Source of the DNA: Clostridium estertheticum
GTDB lineage: Bacteria; Bacillota; Clostridia; Clostridiales; Clostridiaceae
DNA length: 64,000 nt
NCBI RefSeq assembly: GCF_011065935.2
Contig: NZ_JAAMNH020000001.1
Coordinates: 1,447,001-1,511,000 of the forward strand
Direction: 5' to 3'
Every line of letters begins with the position of its first letter. Positions within the stretch are counted from its first letter, which is position 1. The position numbers and the translations under genes are program-made. The notes beneath the pieces were generated by a model, which was given only the letters and a program-made list of their open reading frames with translations, did not search any database and had not been told where the DNA came from. Of the stretch, positions 17,191-25,792 are shown in pieces.

Positions 17191-18165
17191 TTGAAATACA
17201 TGTTTAAGATAATTTTATTAATAGAAACATTTCTTGTTTTGTTTTTTAGTGTAGGGTGTGTAAGTACAGATATAGCAACCGTGGAGAAGAAAAAAACTAT
17301 TGCAGTGATTGTAAAAACTAAGGGTAACGATTTTTGGAAAACTGTAATGCTTGGAGCAGAAGCTGCTGCAAAGGAATTCGATGTAAATGTGGAGTTTACT
17401 TGTCCGCCAAATGAAAAAGATGCAGACGGGCAAATTGAACAAGTAAATCGTGTAATTAATAAAAAAGTAGACGCAATTGTTCTTGCCGCCTGTGATTACG
17501 AAAAACTTGTCCCTGTAACAGAAAAAGCAATTGACAAAGGGATACCTGTAGTAATTATCGATTCAGAACTCAATTCTTCTAAAATATCAAGCTTTATTGC
17601 AACAGATAATAAGGAGGCAGGAAATCTAGCAGGACAAAAGCTTTTAGAGATAGCTGGAGAACAGTGTAATGTAGTAGTTATGAGTTTTGTAAAAGGCACA
17701 GCCACTGCAAACCAAAGGGAGAAAGGTCTTTTTGAAGTAATAAATAAACATCCTGGTATTAAGGTATTGGATATACAATATTGCTATTCAGAAGCAGAAA
17801 TTGCAAGAGAGCAAACAAAAATGGTTATAAAAAAATATGATAAAATTGATGCAATAGTAGCGCTGAATGGTCCTGCTGCAATGGGGGTAGCGGATGCGAT
17901 ACAAAATATGAATTTGCAAGGAAAAGTTAAAGTGATTGGATTTGACAGCACTCACGAAGAGATTGACTTTATGGAAGCGGATGTAATACAAGCAACAATA
18001 GTACAAAATCCCTTTAATATGGGCTATTTAGGGGTGAAAAGTGTTTTAGAAGTTTTAAATGAAAAGTCGGTTCCTAAAAATGTGGATACGGGTTCAAAAG
18101 TAATAGATAAAAAAAACATGTATACGCCAGAAAATCAAAAGTTACTTTTTCCTTTTGTAAATTGA
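17191..18165 (+). CDS. Sugar-binding lipoprotein (RbsB/peripla_BP_4 type), probable co-sensor
   Basis: A 324-residue exported binding protein. A hydrophobic signal segment ends in the lipobox FSVGC, so it is anchored outside the membrane. The mature part has the type I fold (KTKGNDFWKTVMLGAEAA at residues 37-54; later VIGFDSTHEEIDFM). It starts at TTG with AGGAAGG upstream and follows the kinase gene by 15 bases, while a terminator separates it from the transporter. A second binding protein (21012) sits in the transporter operon. The arrangement suggests that this copy serves as ligand receptor for the YesM kinase rather than for transport, which is inference. Confidence 0.85.
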   Translation: MKYMFKIILLIETFLVLFFSVGCVSTDIATVEKKKTIAVIVKTKGNDFWKTVMLGAEAAAKEFDVNVEFTCPPNEKDADGQIEQVNRVINKKVDAIVLAACDYEKLVPVTEKAIDKGIPVVIIDSELNSSKISSFIATDNKEAGNLAGQKLLEIAGEQCNVVVMSFVKGTATANQREKGLFEVINKHPGIKVLDIQYCYSEAEIAREQTKMVIKKYDKIDAIVALNGPAAMGVADAIQNMNLQGKVKVIGFDSTHEEIDFMEADVIQATIVQNPFNMGYLGVKSVLEVLNEKSVPKNVDTGSKVIDKKNMYTPENQKLLFPFVN

Positions 18166-18169
18166 AATT

Positions 18170-18198
18170 AGCTCCCTGTAGGGAGCTTTTATTTTTTT
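18170..18198 (+). terminator. Terminator after the sensor operon
   Basis: AGCTCCC and GGGAGCT form a perfect 7-bp stem with a 4-base loop, followed by TTTATTTTTTT. Ends the yesN-yesM-binding-protein unit. Confidence 0.92.
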
Positions 18199-18314
18199 GA
18201 ATTTATTAACAAATTTACAACATAGTTGAATATTCTAAAAATTCAGTTGATTTTTGTATTATAAATAAATTGATTGGATGATAATATATAAGCAAGTACA
18301 AGGTATATATTAGA

Positions 18315-18328
18315 TGAAAACGTTTTTA
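18315..18328 (+). promoter_or_regulatory. CcpA cre-like or LacI-type operator before the ABC transporter
   Basis: TGAAAACGTTTTTA matches the catabolite-responsive element pattern TGWAANCGNTNWCA at all but one position and has an AAAACGTTTT palindromic core. It lies 42 bases before the transporter ATPase start. It could bind CcpA or, less well, the local LacI regulator. Confidence 0.55.
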
Positions 18329-18369
18329 GAAGTAGATAAAAACTTGTAATAGATTGGAGGCGATACTAC

Positions 18370-19869
18370 ATGGGTGAAGTTATAGTTTCAATGGAAGGGA
18401 TAGAAAAATATTTTCCAGGTGTTCATGCACTTAATCAATGTAAATTTGAATTGCGAACAGGAGAGGTACATGCATTGCTTGGAGAAAATGGTGCGGGTAA
18501 GTCTACCATGATGAAAATTTTGACCGGTGTATATAGGAAAGATGATGGTACAATTTTTTATAAAGGTAAGGAAGTTGATATTCAGGGGCCAAAGGATGCG
18601 CAGGAGTTAGGAATTGCAATTGTTCATCAAGAATTGAATCTTATGCCACATCTTACTATAGCACAAAACATTTTCATAGGACGTGAAATCATAAAAGGAA
18701 CCAAGTTCATATTAAATGAAAAGGGAATAAATGAAATGACCCAGAAATTATTTGATCGAATGCATCTTGATTTAGATCCTCGTACGAAGGTTGCAGATAT
18801 TTCTGTTGCAAAACAACAGATGGTAGAAATTGCAAGGGCACTTTCCTTTAAGGCAGAGGTTATTATTATGGACGAACCAACAGCAGCTTTGGCGGATTCA
18901 GAAATAGAAGAACTCTTTCGCATGATTTATGAACTCCGTGATAGTGGAGTTGGAATTGTATATATATCTCATCGAATGGAGGAACTAAAAAAAATATGCG
19001 ATCGTGTTACTGTTATGCGTGATGGATGTTATATAGATACAGTAAAAATGAAAGATGTTACTGTAGACCAAATTATTCATATGATGGTAGGTAGAGCAAT
19101 TTATGATACTGTCAAACCTTGCATAGGTGATTGTAGTACAGAAGTTGTATTAGAGGTTAAAAATCTAAATAGAGGTCGTATGATTAAAAATGTAAGTTTT
19201 CATTTAAATAAAGGCGAAATATTAGGATTTTCAGGTCTTATGGGGTCTGGGCGTACAGAGGTAGCACGTGTGATTTTTGGCGCAGATAATATAGAGTCAG
19301 GAGAAATTTTTATAAAAGGTAACAAAGTTCACATCAAGTCACCTGGTGATGCAGTTAAACATGGAATAGGTTATCTTTCAGAAGATCGTAAACGATATGG
19401 TCTTACTGTTGGAATGGATGTAGAATCTAACATTGTTCTTTCAACTTTCAATAAATTTATAGGCCCTTTTGGTTGGGTAAATGCTTCTAAAACTAAAGAT
19501 ATAGCAGAAGAAATGGTTGTAAATCTTGGGATTAAAACACCTAGTATTTCGCAAAAAGTAAAATTTTTATCCGGAGGAAATCAGCAAAAGGTGGTAATTG
19601 GTAAGTGGCTTACCCGGGATAGTGAAATTTTGATATTCGATGAACCTACCCGTGGTATTGATATAGGGGCAAAGAGCGAGATTTATAAGCTACTTAACGA
19701 CTTAGTAGCTAAGGGCAAGTCAATTATAATGATATCATCTGAGTTACCTGAAATATTGCGTATGAGCCATCGTATTATGGTGATGTGTGAAGGGCGGATT
19801 ACAGGAGAGCTAACTGCAGCAGAAGCTACGCAAAAACTTATTATGCAATATGCTACAAAGCGTGAGTAA
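18370..19869 (+). CDS. Sugar ABC transporter, double ATPase subunit (RbsA/MglA type)
   Basis: A 499-residue protein with two fused ATPase domains driving sugar import. The first half has Walker A GENGAGKST (about 38-46), a signature-region VAKQQMVEIARAL and Walker B IIMDEPTAAL. The second half has the degenerate Walker A GLMGSGRTE and an LSGGNQQK signature with LIFDEPTRGID. This pattern is typical of the ribose/galactose/AI-2 group. Starts at ATG after GATTGGAGG and is followed by permease and binding-protein genes. The substrate is probably a sugar used by the adjacent fucose/BMC genes. Confidence 0.93.
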   Translation: MGEVIVSMEGIEKYFPGVHALNQCKFELRTGEVHALLGENGAGKSTMMKILTGVYRKDDGTIFYKGKEVDIQGPKDAQELGIAIVHQELNLMPHLTIAQNIFIGREIIKGTKFILNEKGINEMTQKLFDRMHLDLDPRTKVADISVAKQQMVEIARALSFKAEVIIMDEPTAALADSEIEELFRMIYELRDSGVGIVYISHRMEELKKICDRVTVMRDGCYIDTVKMKDVTVDQIIHMMVGRAIYDTVKPCIGDCSTEVVLEVKNLNRGRMIKNVSFHLNKGEILGFSGLMGSGRTEVARVIFGADNIESGEIFIKGNKVHIKSPGDAVKHGIGYLSEDRKRYGLTVGMDVESNIVLSTFNKFIGPFGWVNASKTKDIAEEMVVNLGIKTPSISQKVKFLSGGNQQKVVIGKWLTRDSEILIFDEPTRGIDIGAKSEIYKLLNDLVAKGKSIIMISSELPEILRMSHRIMVMCEGRITGELTAAEATQKLIMQYATKRE

Positions 19870-19920
19870 CAAAACACTGCTGAGTGTTTTAAAAAATATT
19901 GACTCTAGGGGGGCTAAAAT

Positions 19921-20901
19921 ATGAAAAGTACAATAGTTGAAAGTAAATTTATTAGAAAAGAAATCCTAGCTGGTGGCGTTACCACACAGAAGCTTCTGGC
20001 ATTTGGTAGTTTAATTGCAATATTTATAGCATTTTCTGTTGTATCACCAAACTTTGCTAAGTTTGATAATATAGTTGGAATTCTGCTTGCAACAGCAGTT
20101 ACAGGTATATTAGCTGTTGGAATTACTTTTGTAGTTATTACTAGTGGTATTGATTTATCAATTGGTACGGTAATGGCGTTCTCAGCAGTTTGTGCTGGTT
20201 TGTTTATAACTAATATGAAACTTCCTATTTTTGTAGGAGTTCTAGGAGGCATAGCGGCTGGTGGATTATGCGGGTTCTTGAATGGTACAGCTATAGCGAA
20301 GGCAAAAATACCACCTTTTATTGCAACTTTGGGCATGATGATGATAACAAAGGGTCTTTCACTGGTGTTATCAAATGCAAGGCCAATATATTTTAATGAC
20401 ACACCTGCTTTTACAAAGATTTCTACTGGGACAGTTTTTGGAATTCCAAATGCAGTTTTAATATTCTTTGTAGTTGCTATAATAGCAAGTTTAATCCTAT
20501 CAAAAACAGTACTTGGTAGATATACTGTGGCAATTGGAAGCAATGAAGATGCAGCAAGATTATCTGGCATCAATGTAGATAAATGGAAAATAATAATATA
20601 TACGCTTTGTGGAATTTTTGCGGGAATAGCCGGAATTATAATGGCGGCTCGTTTAAATTCAGCACAACCTGCTTTAGGAGCTGGTTATGAAATGGATGCA
20701 ATTGCAGCAGCAGTTATAGGCGGTACTTCACTTAGTGGTGGGGAAGGAACTATACTCGGTACAGTAATTGGAGCATTTATTATCTCAGTACTTACAAATG
20801 GGCTTAGAATAATGTCTGTTCCACAGGAATGGCAAACTGTAATTACTGGTTGCATTGTTATTTTGGCAGTTTATATGGACATTAAACGTCGAAGAAAATA
20901 A
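19921..20901 (+). CDS. Sugar ABC transporter permease (RbsC type)
   Basis: A 326-residue membrane protein with 8-10 hydrophobic segments and the BPD_transp_2 hallmarks: GITFVVITSGIDLSIGTVMA (residues 69-88), the coupling region TVLGRYTVAIGSNEDAARLSGI and ALGAGYEMDAIAAAVIGGTSL. It forms the pore with the double ATPase upstream. AGGGGGG precedes the ATG. A homodimer is expected since only one permease gene is present. Confidence 0.93.
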   Translation: MKSTIVESKFIRKEILAGGVTTQKLLAFGSLIAIFIAFSVVSPNFAKFDNIVGILLATAVTGILAVGITFVVITSGIDLSIGTVMAFSAVCAGLFITNMKLPIFVGVLGGIAAGGLCGFLNGTAIAKAKIPPFIATLGMMMITKGLSLVLSNARPIYFNDTPAFTKISTGTVFGIPNAVLIFFVVAIIASLILSKTVLGRYTVAIGSNEDAARLSGINVDKWKIIIYTLCGIFAGIAGIIMAARLNSAQPALGAGYEMDAIAAAVIGGTSLSGGEGTILGTVIGAFIISVLTNGLRIMSVPQEWQTVITGCIVILAVYMDIKRRRK

Positions 20902-21011
20902 AATGTAAACATTTAACAGCTTATTTCTACCCGGTTTCTACTGCTTAGAGGGATTTATTCTAAAGGGCAGAGTAATATATTATATTAAAAATTAAAGGGG
21001 GAACATTAAAA

Positions 21012-22004
21012 ATGAAGAAATTATTTTCTGTTACTTTAAGTTTAGTTATGGCGGCGTCTATATTTAGTGGCTGTGGACAAAAGCAAGCAGAGGTGGCAAC
21101 AACAACACCTTCAGAAACACCAGCAAAGACTGAGAAAATTTATATTCCTGTTATTTCAAAAGGCTTCCAACATCAATTTTGGCAAGCTGTAAAACAAGGA
21201 GCTGAAAAGGCTGCAAAACAATACAATGTGGAAATTACTTTTGAGGGACCAGAAACAGAAACTATGGTTGATAAACAAGTAGAAATGTTACAGGTGGCAT
21301 TAGGAAAGAAACCAAGCGCAATATGTTTAGCTGCATTAGACAGTAAAGCTTTGATTCCACTATTGGAGAAAGCAAAAGAACAAAACATTCCAGTTATTGG
21401 TTTTGATTCGGGCGTAGAAAGTACAATTCCAGTTACAACTTGTGCTACAGATAATAAAGCTGCATCAGCAGTTGCAGCAGATAAAATGGCTGAACTTATA
21501 GGTGGTAAAGGTGAAATTGCTATGGTTGTTCATAGTCAAACAAGTTCTACAGGCGTTGATCGTCGTGATGGATTTGTAAATCAAATTAAAGCAAAATATC
21601 CTGATATTAAAATTGTTGATATACAATACGGTGATGGAGACCAGCTTAAATCTACAGATCTTGCAAAAACAATTTTCCAAGCACATCCAAACTTAAAGGG
21701 ATTTTTCGGAACAAATGAAGGATCGGCAGTGGGAGTTTTGAATGCAGTTAAAGAGTTAAAGAAAGAAAATAAAGTTGTAATTGTTGGTTATGATTCTGGT
21801 AAACCTCAAATGGATGGCATTAAAAGTGGAGTTCAAGCAGGTGCAATTACACAAGATCCGATTGGTATTGGTTTCAAAGCGGTTGAAGCTGCTGTAAAGG
21901 CAATCAAAGGCGAAAAGTTAGAAAAAACTATAGATACTGGATTCCATTGGTATGATAAGAAAAACATAGATAATGAAGACATAAAAGCTTTGTTATATAA
22001 TTAA
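21012..22004 (+). CDS. Sugar ABC transporter substrate-binding lipoprotein (RbsB type)
   Basis: A 330-residue exported lipoprotein with lipobox FSGC around residue 20, a Thr/Pro/Glu-rich linker and a type I periplasmic-binding fold (SKGFQHQFWQAVKQGAEKAA near 54-73; EGSAVGVLNAV; IVGYDSGKPQ). It completes the RbsABC-type transporter. Distinct from the binding protein at 17191, with which it shares the fold and the start of the mature domain. The ligand could be fucose, rhamnose or another sugar; not resolvable here. Confidence 0.92.
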   Translation: MKKLFSVTLSLVMAASIFSGCGQKQAEVATTTPSETPAKTEKIYIPVISKGFQHQFWQAVKQGAEKAAKQYNVEITFEGPETETMVDKQVEMLQVALGKKPSAICLAALDSKALIPLLEKAKEQNIPVIGFDSGVESTIPVTTCATDNKAASAVAADKMAELIGGKGEIAMVVHSQTSSTGVDRRDGFVNQIKAKYPDIKIVDIQYGDGDQLKSTDLAKTIFQAHPNLKGFFGTNEGSAVGVLNAVKELKKENKVVIVGYDSGKPQMDGIKSGVQAGAITQDPIGIGFKAVEAAVKAIKGEKLEKTIDTGFHWYDKKNIDNEDIKALLYN

Positions 22005-22080
22005 TTGATATTTATCATATAAGATATACTTAATAACTAATCTTATTATAATAAATATATGTAAAAATGCACAAATATAA

Positions 22081-22118
22081 AAAAGAAGTAGAGATAAAGG
22101 TTATGCTACTTCTTTTTT
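22081..22118 (+). terminator. Terminator after the ABC transporter operon
   Basis: AAAAGAAGTAG and CTACTTCTTTT form an 11-bp stem with a 14-base loop and a following T run. Confidence 0.88.
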
Positions 22119-22221
22119 ATTAAACTCAAGAAATCATAGCTGAAATTAAAGCAATTCTTTCAAAAATAGAAAATAAAACAATAATGAAAATCCACACAAA
22201 AAGCAAACCTAAAAAAAAGTA

Positions 22222-22250
22222 TTGACTAAAAATCAATAAAAGTCTATCCT
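22222..22250 (+). promoter_or_regulatory. Promoter of the LacI regulator gene
   Basis: TTGACT at 22222 and TATCCT at 22245 are separated by 17 bases. An alternative TATAAT at 22250 would have a 22-base spacer. The operator just downstream fits autoregulation. Confidence 0.6.
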
Positions 22251-22259
22251 ATAATCAAA

Positions 22260-22273
22260 GTGAAACGTTTTAT
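22260..22273 (+). promoter_or_regulatory. LacI-type operator, autoregulatory
   Basis: GTGAAACGTTTTAT matches the perfect operator at 23357-23370 at 12 of 14 positions and sits immediately after the promoter of the LacI gene. Confidence 0.65.
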
Positions 22274-22301
22274 ATTTATATAGATAAGTGTAGGTGAGAG
22301 T

Positions 22302-23306
22302 ATGGGAGCAACAATTAAAGATATATCCAAAAGTACGGGGTTATCTCTAGGCACGATTTCAAAATTTATTAATGGTGGAACCGTTCTTGAGAAAAATAAA
22401 ATTATTATTCAACAAGCAATTGAAAAAATGGATTTTAAAGTAAATGAATTGGCTAGGGCACTTAAGACAAGTAAAACCATGACAATAGGGGTTTTAATTC
22501 CATCACTTGAAAATATTTTTTGTACATGTGTTGTATCTAATATAGAAAATATTCTTCTTAAAAACGGCTATTCAACGATTATATGTGATTATCAAGATAA
22601 TCTACTTCTAGAAAAAGAAAAACTTAATTTTTTAATGAATAAAAGAGTGGATGGAATGATTATTGTTCCGCTATCTGAAATTGAAGAGGAAATTGAAAAA
22701 ATAATACAAAGTAAAATTCCTATTATTCTAATTGATAGAATGTTAGAATTATCTCGGTGCGATATGGTATTAGTAGACAATTTGAACGCATCCTATGAAG
22801 CTGTGGAACATCTTATTGTAAACGAACACAAAAGGATTGGTATTATAAGTGGACCCAAGGAAGTGTATACTGCTCAAGAGAGGCTAAAAGGCTACGTAAG
22901 GGTGCATGAAGATTATTCTATGAAAATAGATGATGAGTTGGTTAAGTATGGAGATTATAAATTGGAAAGCGGATATGAGAAATTGATTGAATTTTTATCT
23001 ATGGATTTCCCTCCTACAGCGGTATACGTAACTAATTATTATATGACGCTAGGAGCAATGATAGCAATCAATGAAAAAAATCTGAGAATTCCGGAAGATC
23101 TCTCCATTATAGGATTCGACAATCTTGAGATGGCTAGAATTTTCAAACCAGCCTTATCTATTGTAGTACAACCAATGAAACAAATTGCAGAAACCTCAGC
23201 AAATCTTTTATTAAAAAGGCTTTCTGGTGATTACAATGGCTTTCCACATATAGAGAGATTGAAAGCAAGAGTTCTATTGCAACAATCTGTGAAGTCTTTG
23301 ATTTAA
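22302..23306 (+). CDS. LacI-family transcriptional regulator
   Basis: A 334-residue repressor with N-terminal helix-turn-helix (TIKDISKSTGLSLGTISKF, residues 4-22), a hinge helix around NELARALKTSKT, and a sugar-binding core (MTIGVLIPSLENIF; IIGFDNLEMARIFKPALSIV). It lies between the sugar transporter and the fucose genes. Four related palindromes (13738, 18315, 22260, 23357) mark likely targets: the sensor operon, the transporter, its own gene and fucU-fucI. The effector is probably a sugar of this pathway. Confidence 0.9.
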   Translation: MGATIKDISKSTGLSLGTISKFINGGTVLEKNKIIIQQAIEKMDFKVNELARALKTSKTMTIGVLIPSLENIFCTCVVSNIENILLKNGYSTIICDYQDNLLLEKEKLNFLMNKRVDGMIIVPLSEIEEEIEKIIQSKIPIILIDRMLELSRCDMVLVDNLNASYEAVEHLIVNEHKRIGIISGPKEVYTAQERLKGYVRVHEDYSMKIDDELVKYGDYKLESGYEKLIEFLSMDFPPTAVYVTNYYMTLGAMIAINEKNLRIPEDLSIIGFDNLEMARIFKPALSIVVQPMKQIAETSANLLLKRLSGDYNGFPHIERLKARVLLQQSVKSLI

Positions 23307-23321
23307 TGGGTTAGTTAGGTT

Positions 23322-23350
23322 TTGTGTTACAAAAACACAAAACTTATGCT
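23322..23350 (+). promoter_or_regulatory. Promoter of fucU-fucI
   Basis: TTGTGT at 23322 and TATGCT at 23345, spacing 17. It overlaps an inverted repeat (TTTGTGTT/AACACAAA, 23321-23341) that may also be a hairpin ending lacI transcripts. The operator follows at once. Confidence 0.6.
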
Positions 23351-23356
23351 TAACAT

Positions 23357-23370
23357 ATGAAACGTTTCAT
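23357..23370 (+). promoter_or_regulatory. Perfect LacI-type operator controlling fucU-fucI
   Basis: ATGAAACGTTTCAT is a perfect 14-bp palindrome with the central CG of LacI-family sites. It begins about 7 bases after the -10 box, over the expected transcription start, where a bound repressor would block transcription. Confidence 0.8.
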
Positions 23371-23424
23371 AAATTATTTATAAAATAAAGTAATACCAAT
23401 ATAGAAATAGGGAGGAATTAAAAC

Positions 23425-23850
23425 ATGTTAAAGCATATTCCCAAAATACTATCTCCAGATTTGATGAAAATTTTATTGGAAATGGGTCACAGCGATGAAA
23501 TTGTAATAGCAGATGGAAATTTTCCAGCAAGCACCTGTGGAAAAAGATTGATTAGATGTGATGGTCATGGGGTTCCAGAAGTTTTAAGTGCAATTTTAGA
23601 GTTTTTTCCTTTGGATACTTATTCAGAGCATTCTGTTTCCTTGATGCAGGTTGTACAGGGAGACATAACAAAACCAGTTATATGGCAGGAGTATAAGGAT
23701 ATTGTTGAAAAAATGGAGCCAACTGGTTTAGAATTTGAATTTATAGAACGTTTTGAGTTTTATGAGAGAGCTAAAAATGCATATGCAGTAATCGCAACTA
23801 GCGAAGCTGCTCTATATGCAAATATTATATTAAAAAAAGGTGTAGTATAA
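23425..23850 (+). CDS. fucU: L-fucose mutarotase (RbsD/FucU family)
   Basis: A 141-residue RbsD/FucU protein that speeds anomer conversion of L-fucose for the isomerase. Length and motifs fit: MGHSDEIVIADGNFPA at residues 18-33, including the conserved His and Asp, and a C-terminal TSEAALYANIILKKGVV segment. GGGAGG precedes the ATG. fucI follows 14 bases later, and the operator upstream places it under the LacI protein. Confidence 0.92.
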   Translation: MLKHIPKILSPDLMKILLEMGHSDEIVIADGNFPASTCGKRLIRCDGHGVPEVLSAILEFFPLDTYSEHSVSLMQVVQGDITKPVIWQEYKDIVEKMEPTGLEFEFIERFEFYERAKNAYAVIATSEAALYANIILKKGVV

Positions 23851-23864
23851 AGGAGGAGTTTATA

Positions 23865-25652
23865 ATGAGTAATAGACTAAATGGAAGTTTACCAAAAGTA
23901 GGAATAAGACCAATTCTTGATGGCCGTAGAAAAGGGGTAAGAGAATCTCTAGAAGAGAAGACAATGAGTATGGCAAAGGCACTAGAGAATCTTATAAAAG
24001 AAAATCTTAGGTATCCTAGTGGAGAAGTTGTAGAGTGCGTGATTGCTGATAGTACAATAGGTGGAGTTGCAGAGGCAGCAAGATGTGCAGAAAAATTTGC
24101 AAGGCAGGGAGTAGGTCTTACAATCAGTGTTACTCCAAGTTGGTGTTATGGAACAGAAACTACGGATATGGATCCTTATATGCCAAAGGCAATTTGGGGA
24201 TTTAATGGAACAGAAAGACCTGGTGCTGTGTATTTGGCAGCTGCACTTGCGGGACATAGTCAGAAGGGACTACCTGCTTTTGGAATATATGGCCACGATG
24301 TTCAAGAAGTAAATGATAGTGAAATTCCAGAGGATGTAAAAATAAAACTTTTACAATTTACAAAAGCAGGATTAGCGGTTGCATTAATGAGGGGAAAATC
24401 TTACTTATCTTTAGGCAGCGTTTCAATGGGAATCGCAGGATCAGTAGTAGAACCAAATTTCTTCCAAAAATATCTTGGAATGAGAAATGAATATGTAGAT
24501 ATGTCAGAATTTATAAGAAGAATTGAAGAAGGTATATATGATAAAGAAGAATATGAAAAGGCTTTAAAGTGGACAAAAGAAAATTGTAAAGAGGGAAAAG
24601 ATACAAATAAAGTTGAATATGTTAAGAATAGAGAACAAAAGGACAAAGATTGGGAAACAGTTGTAAAAATGACGCTGATTACAAGAGATTTAATGGTTGG
24701 AAATCCAAAGCTAGCAAAACTTGGATTTGTTGAAGAAAGTGAAGGACATAATGCAATAGCATCAGGGTTCCAAGGTCAAAGACATTGGACAGACCATTTT
24801 CCAAATGGAGATTATATGGAAGCAATCCTTTGTTCCTCTTTTGATTGGAATGGAATTAGAGAATCATTTGTAGTTGCAACAGAAAATGATAGTTTAAATG
24901 CAGTATCTATGCTGTTTGGTCATCTTTTAACCAATACAGCTCAAATATTCTCGGATGTCAGAACTTATTGGAGTCCAGAAGCTGTAAAGAGAGTAACCGG
25001 AAAAGAACTTACAGGTATTGCAAAAAATGGAATAATACATTTAATCAATTCTGGTGCTACAACTTTGGATGCCACAGGAAAGCAATCTAAAGACGGAAAA
25101 CCAGCAATGAAACCATTTTGGGAAATTACTGAAGCAGAATTGAAGAAATGTCTAGATTCAACAAAATGGGATGCAGCAGAGTTTGAATATTTTAGAGGCG
25201 GCGGTTTTTCTTCTTGCTTCTTAACAGAAGGTAATATGCCTGTGACAATGACAAGAGTAAATCTAATTGATGGCCTAGGACCCGTTATTCAAATTGCAGA
25301 AGGATATACTGTAGAGCTACCAGAAGAAATACATTCTGCACTAAATAAACGTACAAGTCCATCTTGGCCTACCACTTGGTTTGCACCTATATTAAATGGC
25401 GAAGGTGCATTTAAAGATGTATATTCTGTAATGAATAATTGGGGTGCGAATCATGGAGCCATTAGTTATGGACACATAGGGTCAGATATTATCACTCTTG
25501 CAGCCATGCTTAGAATTCCAGTTTGTATGCATAATGTTTCTGAGGATAGAATCTTTAGGCCAAGTACTTGGAATGCATTTGGAACAAAGGATAAAGAAGG
25601 AGCAGATTTTAGAGCTTGTGAAAACTTCGGTCCGCTTTATGGTAAAAAATAA
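23865..25652 (+). CDS. fucI: L-fucose isomerase
   Basis: Converts L-fucose to L-fuculose with Mn2+, and D-arabinose to D-ribulose as a side reaction. The 595-residue length matches FucI. Recognisable regions are PKVGIRPILDGRRKGVRESL at residues 10-29, GIYGHDVQEVNDSEIP, the metal-site segment around FVVATENDSLNAVSMLFG and the C-terminal NHGAISYGHIGSD with a conserved His. AAGGAGG lies before the ATG. A terminator follows, so fucU-fucI is a two-gene unit. Confidence 0.95.
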   Translation: MSNRLNGSLPKVGIRPILDGRRKGVRESLEEKTMSMAKALENLIKENLRYPSGEVVECVIADSTIGGVAEAARCAEKFARQGVGLTISVTPSWCYGTETTDMDPYMPKAIWGFNGTERPGAVYLAAALAGHSQKGLPAFGIYGHDVQEVNDSEIPEDVKIKLLQFTKAGLAVALMRGKSYLSLGSVSMGIAGSVVEPNFFQKYLGMRNEYVDMSEFIRRIEEGIYDKEEYEKALKWTKENCKEGKDTNKVEYVKNREQKDKDWETVVKMTLITRDLMVGNPKLAKLGFVEESEGHNAIASGFQGQRHWTDHFPNGDYMEAILCSSFDWNGIRESFVVATENDSLNAVSMLFGHLLTNTAQIFSDVRTYWSPEAVKRVTGKELTGIAKNGIIHLINSGATTLDATGKQSKDGKPAMKPFWEITEAELKKCLDSTKWDAAEFEYFRGGGFSSCFLTEGNMPVTMTRVNLIDGLGPVIQIAEGYTVELPEEIHSALNKRTSPSWPTTWFAPILNGEGAFKDVYSVMNNWGANHGAISYGHIGSDIITLAAMLRIPVCMHNVSEDRIFRPSTWNAFGTKDKEGADFRACENFGPLYGKK

Positions 25653-25701
25653 ATAATATAGTTAGTAAATTTAAACTATTTTAATATAAATAATATATAA
25701 G

Positions 25702-25730
25702 AAAGTACTGATATTATCAGTACTTTTTTT
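25702..25730 (+). terminator. Terminator after fucI
   Basis: A perfect 11-bp stem (AAAGTACTGAT / ATCAGTACTTT) with a 3-base loop and a run of Ts. Confidence 0.95.
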
Positions 25731-25792
25731 GTAAAAGTATAAGTGTGAAAACAAGACTTTATTGTGAAAATTAAAAATGGGGAGAGGTAACC

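Noticed and set aside
19914..20573. Long open frame of 219 codons on the minus strand
   Set aside because: It lies entirely opposite the RbsC-type permease gene, has low-complexity Ala/Ile/Pro-rich translation and no ribosome site. It mirrors codon bias of the real gene.
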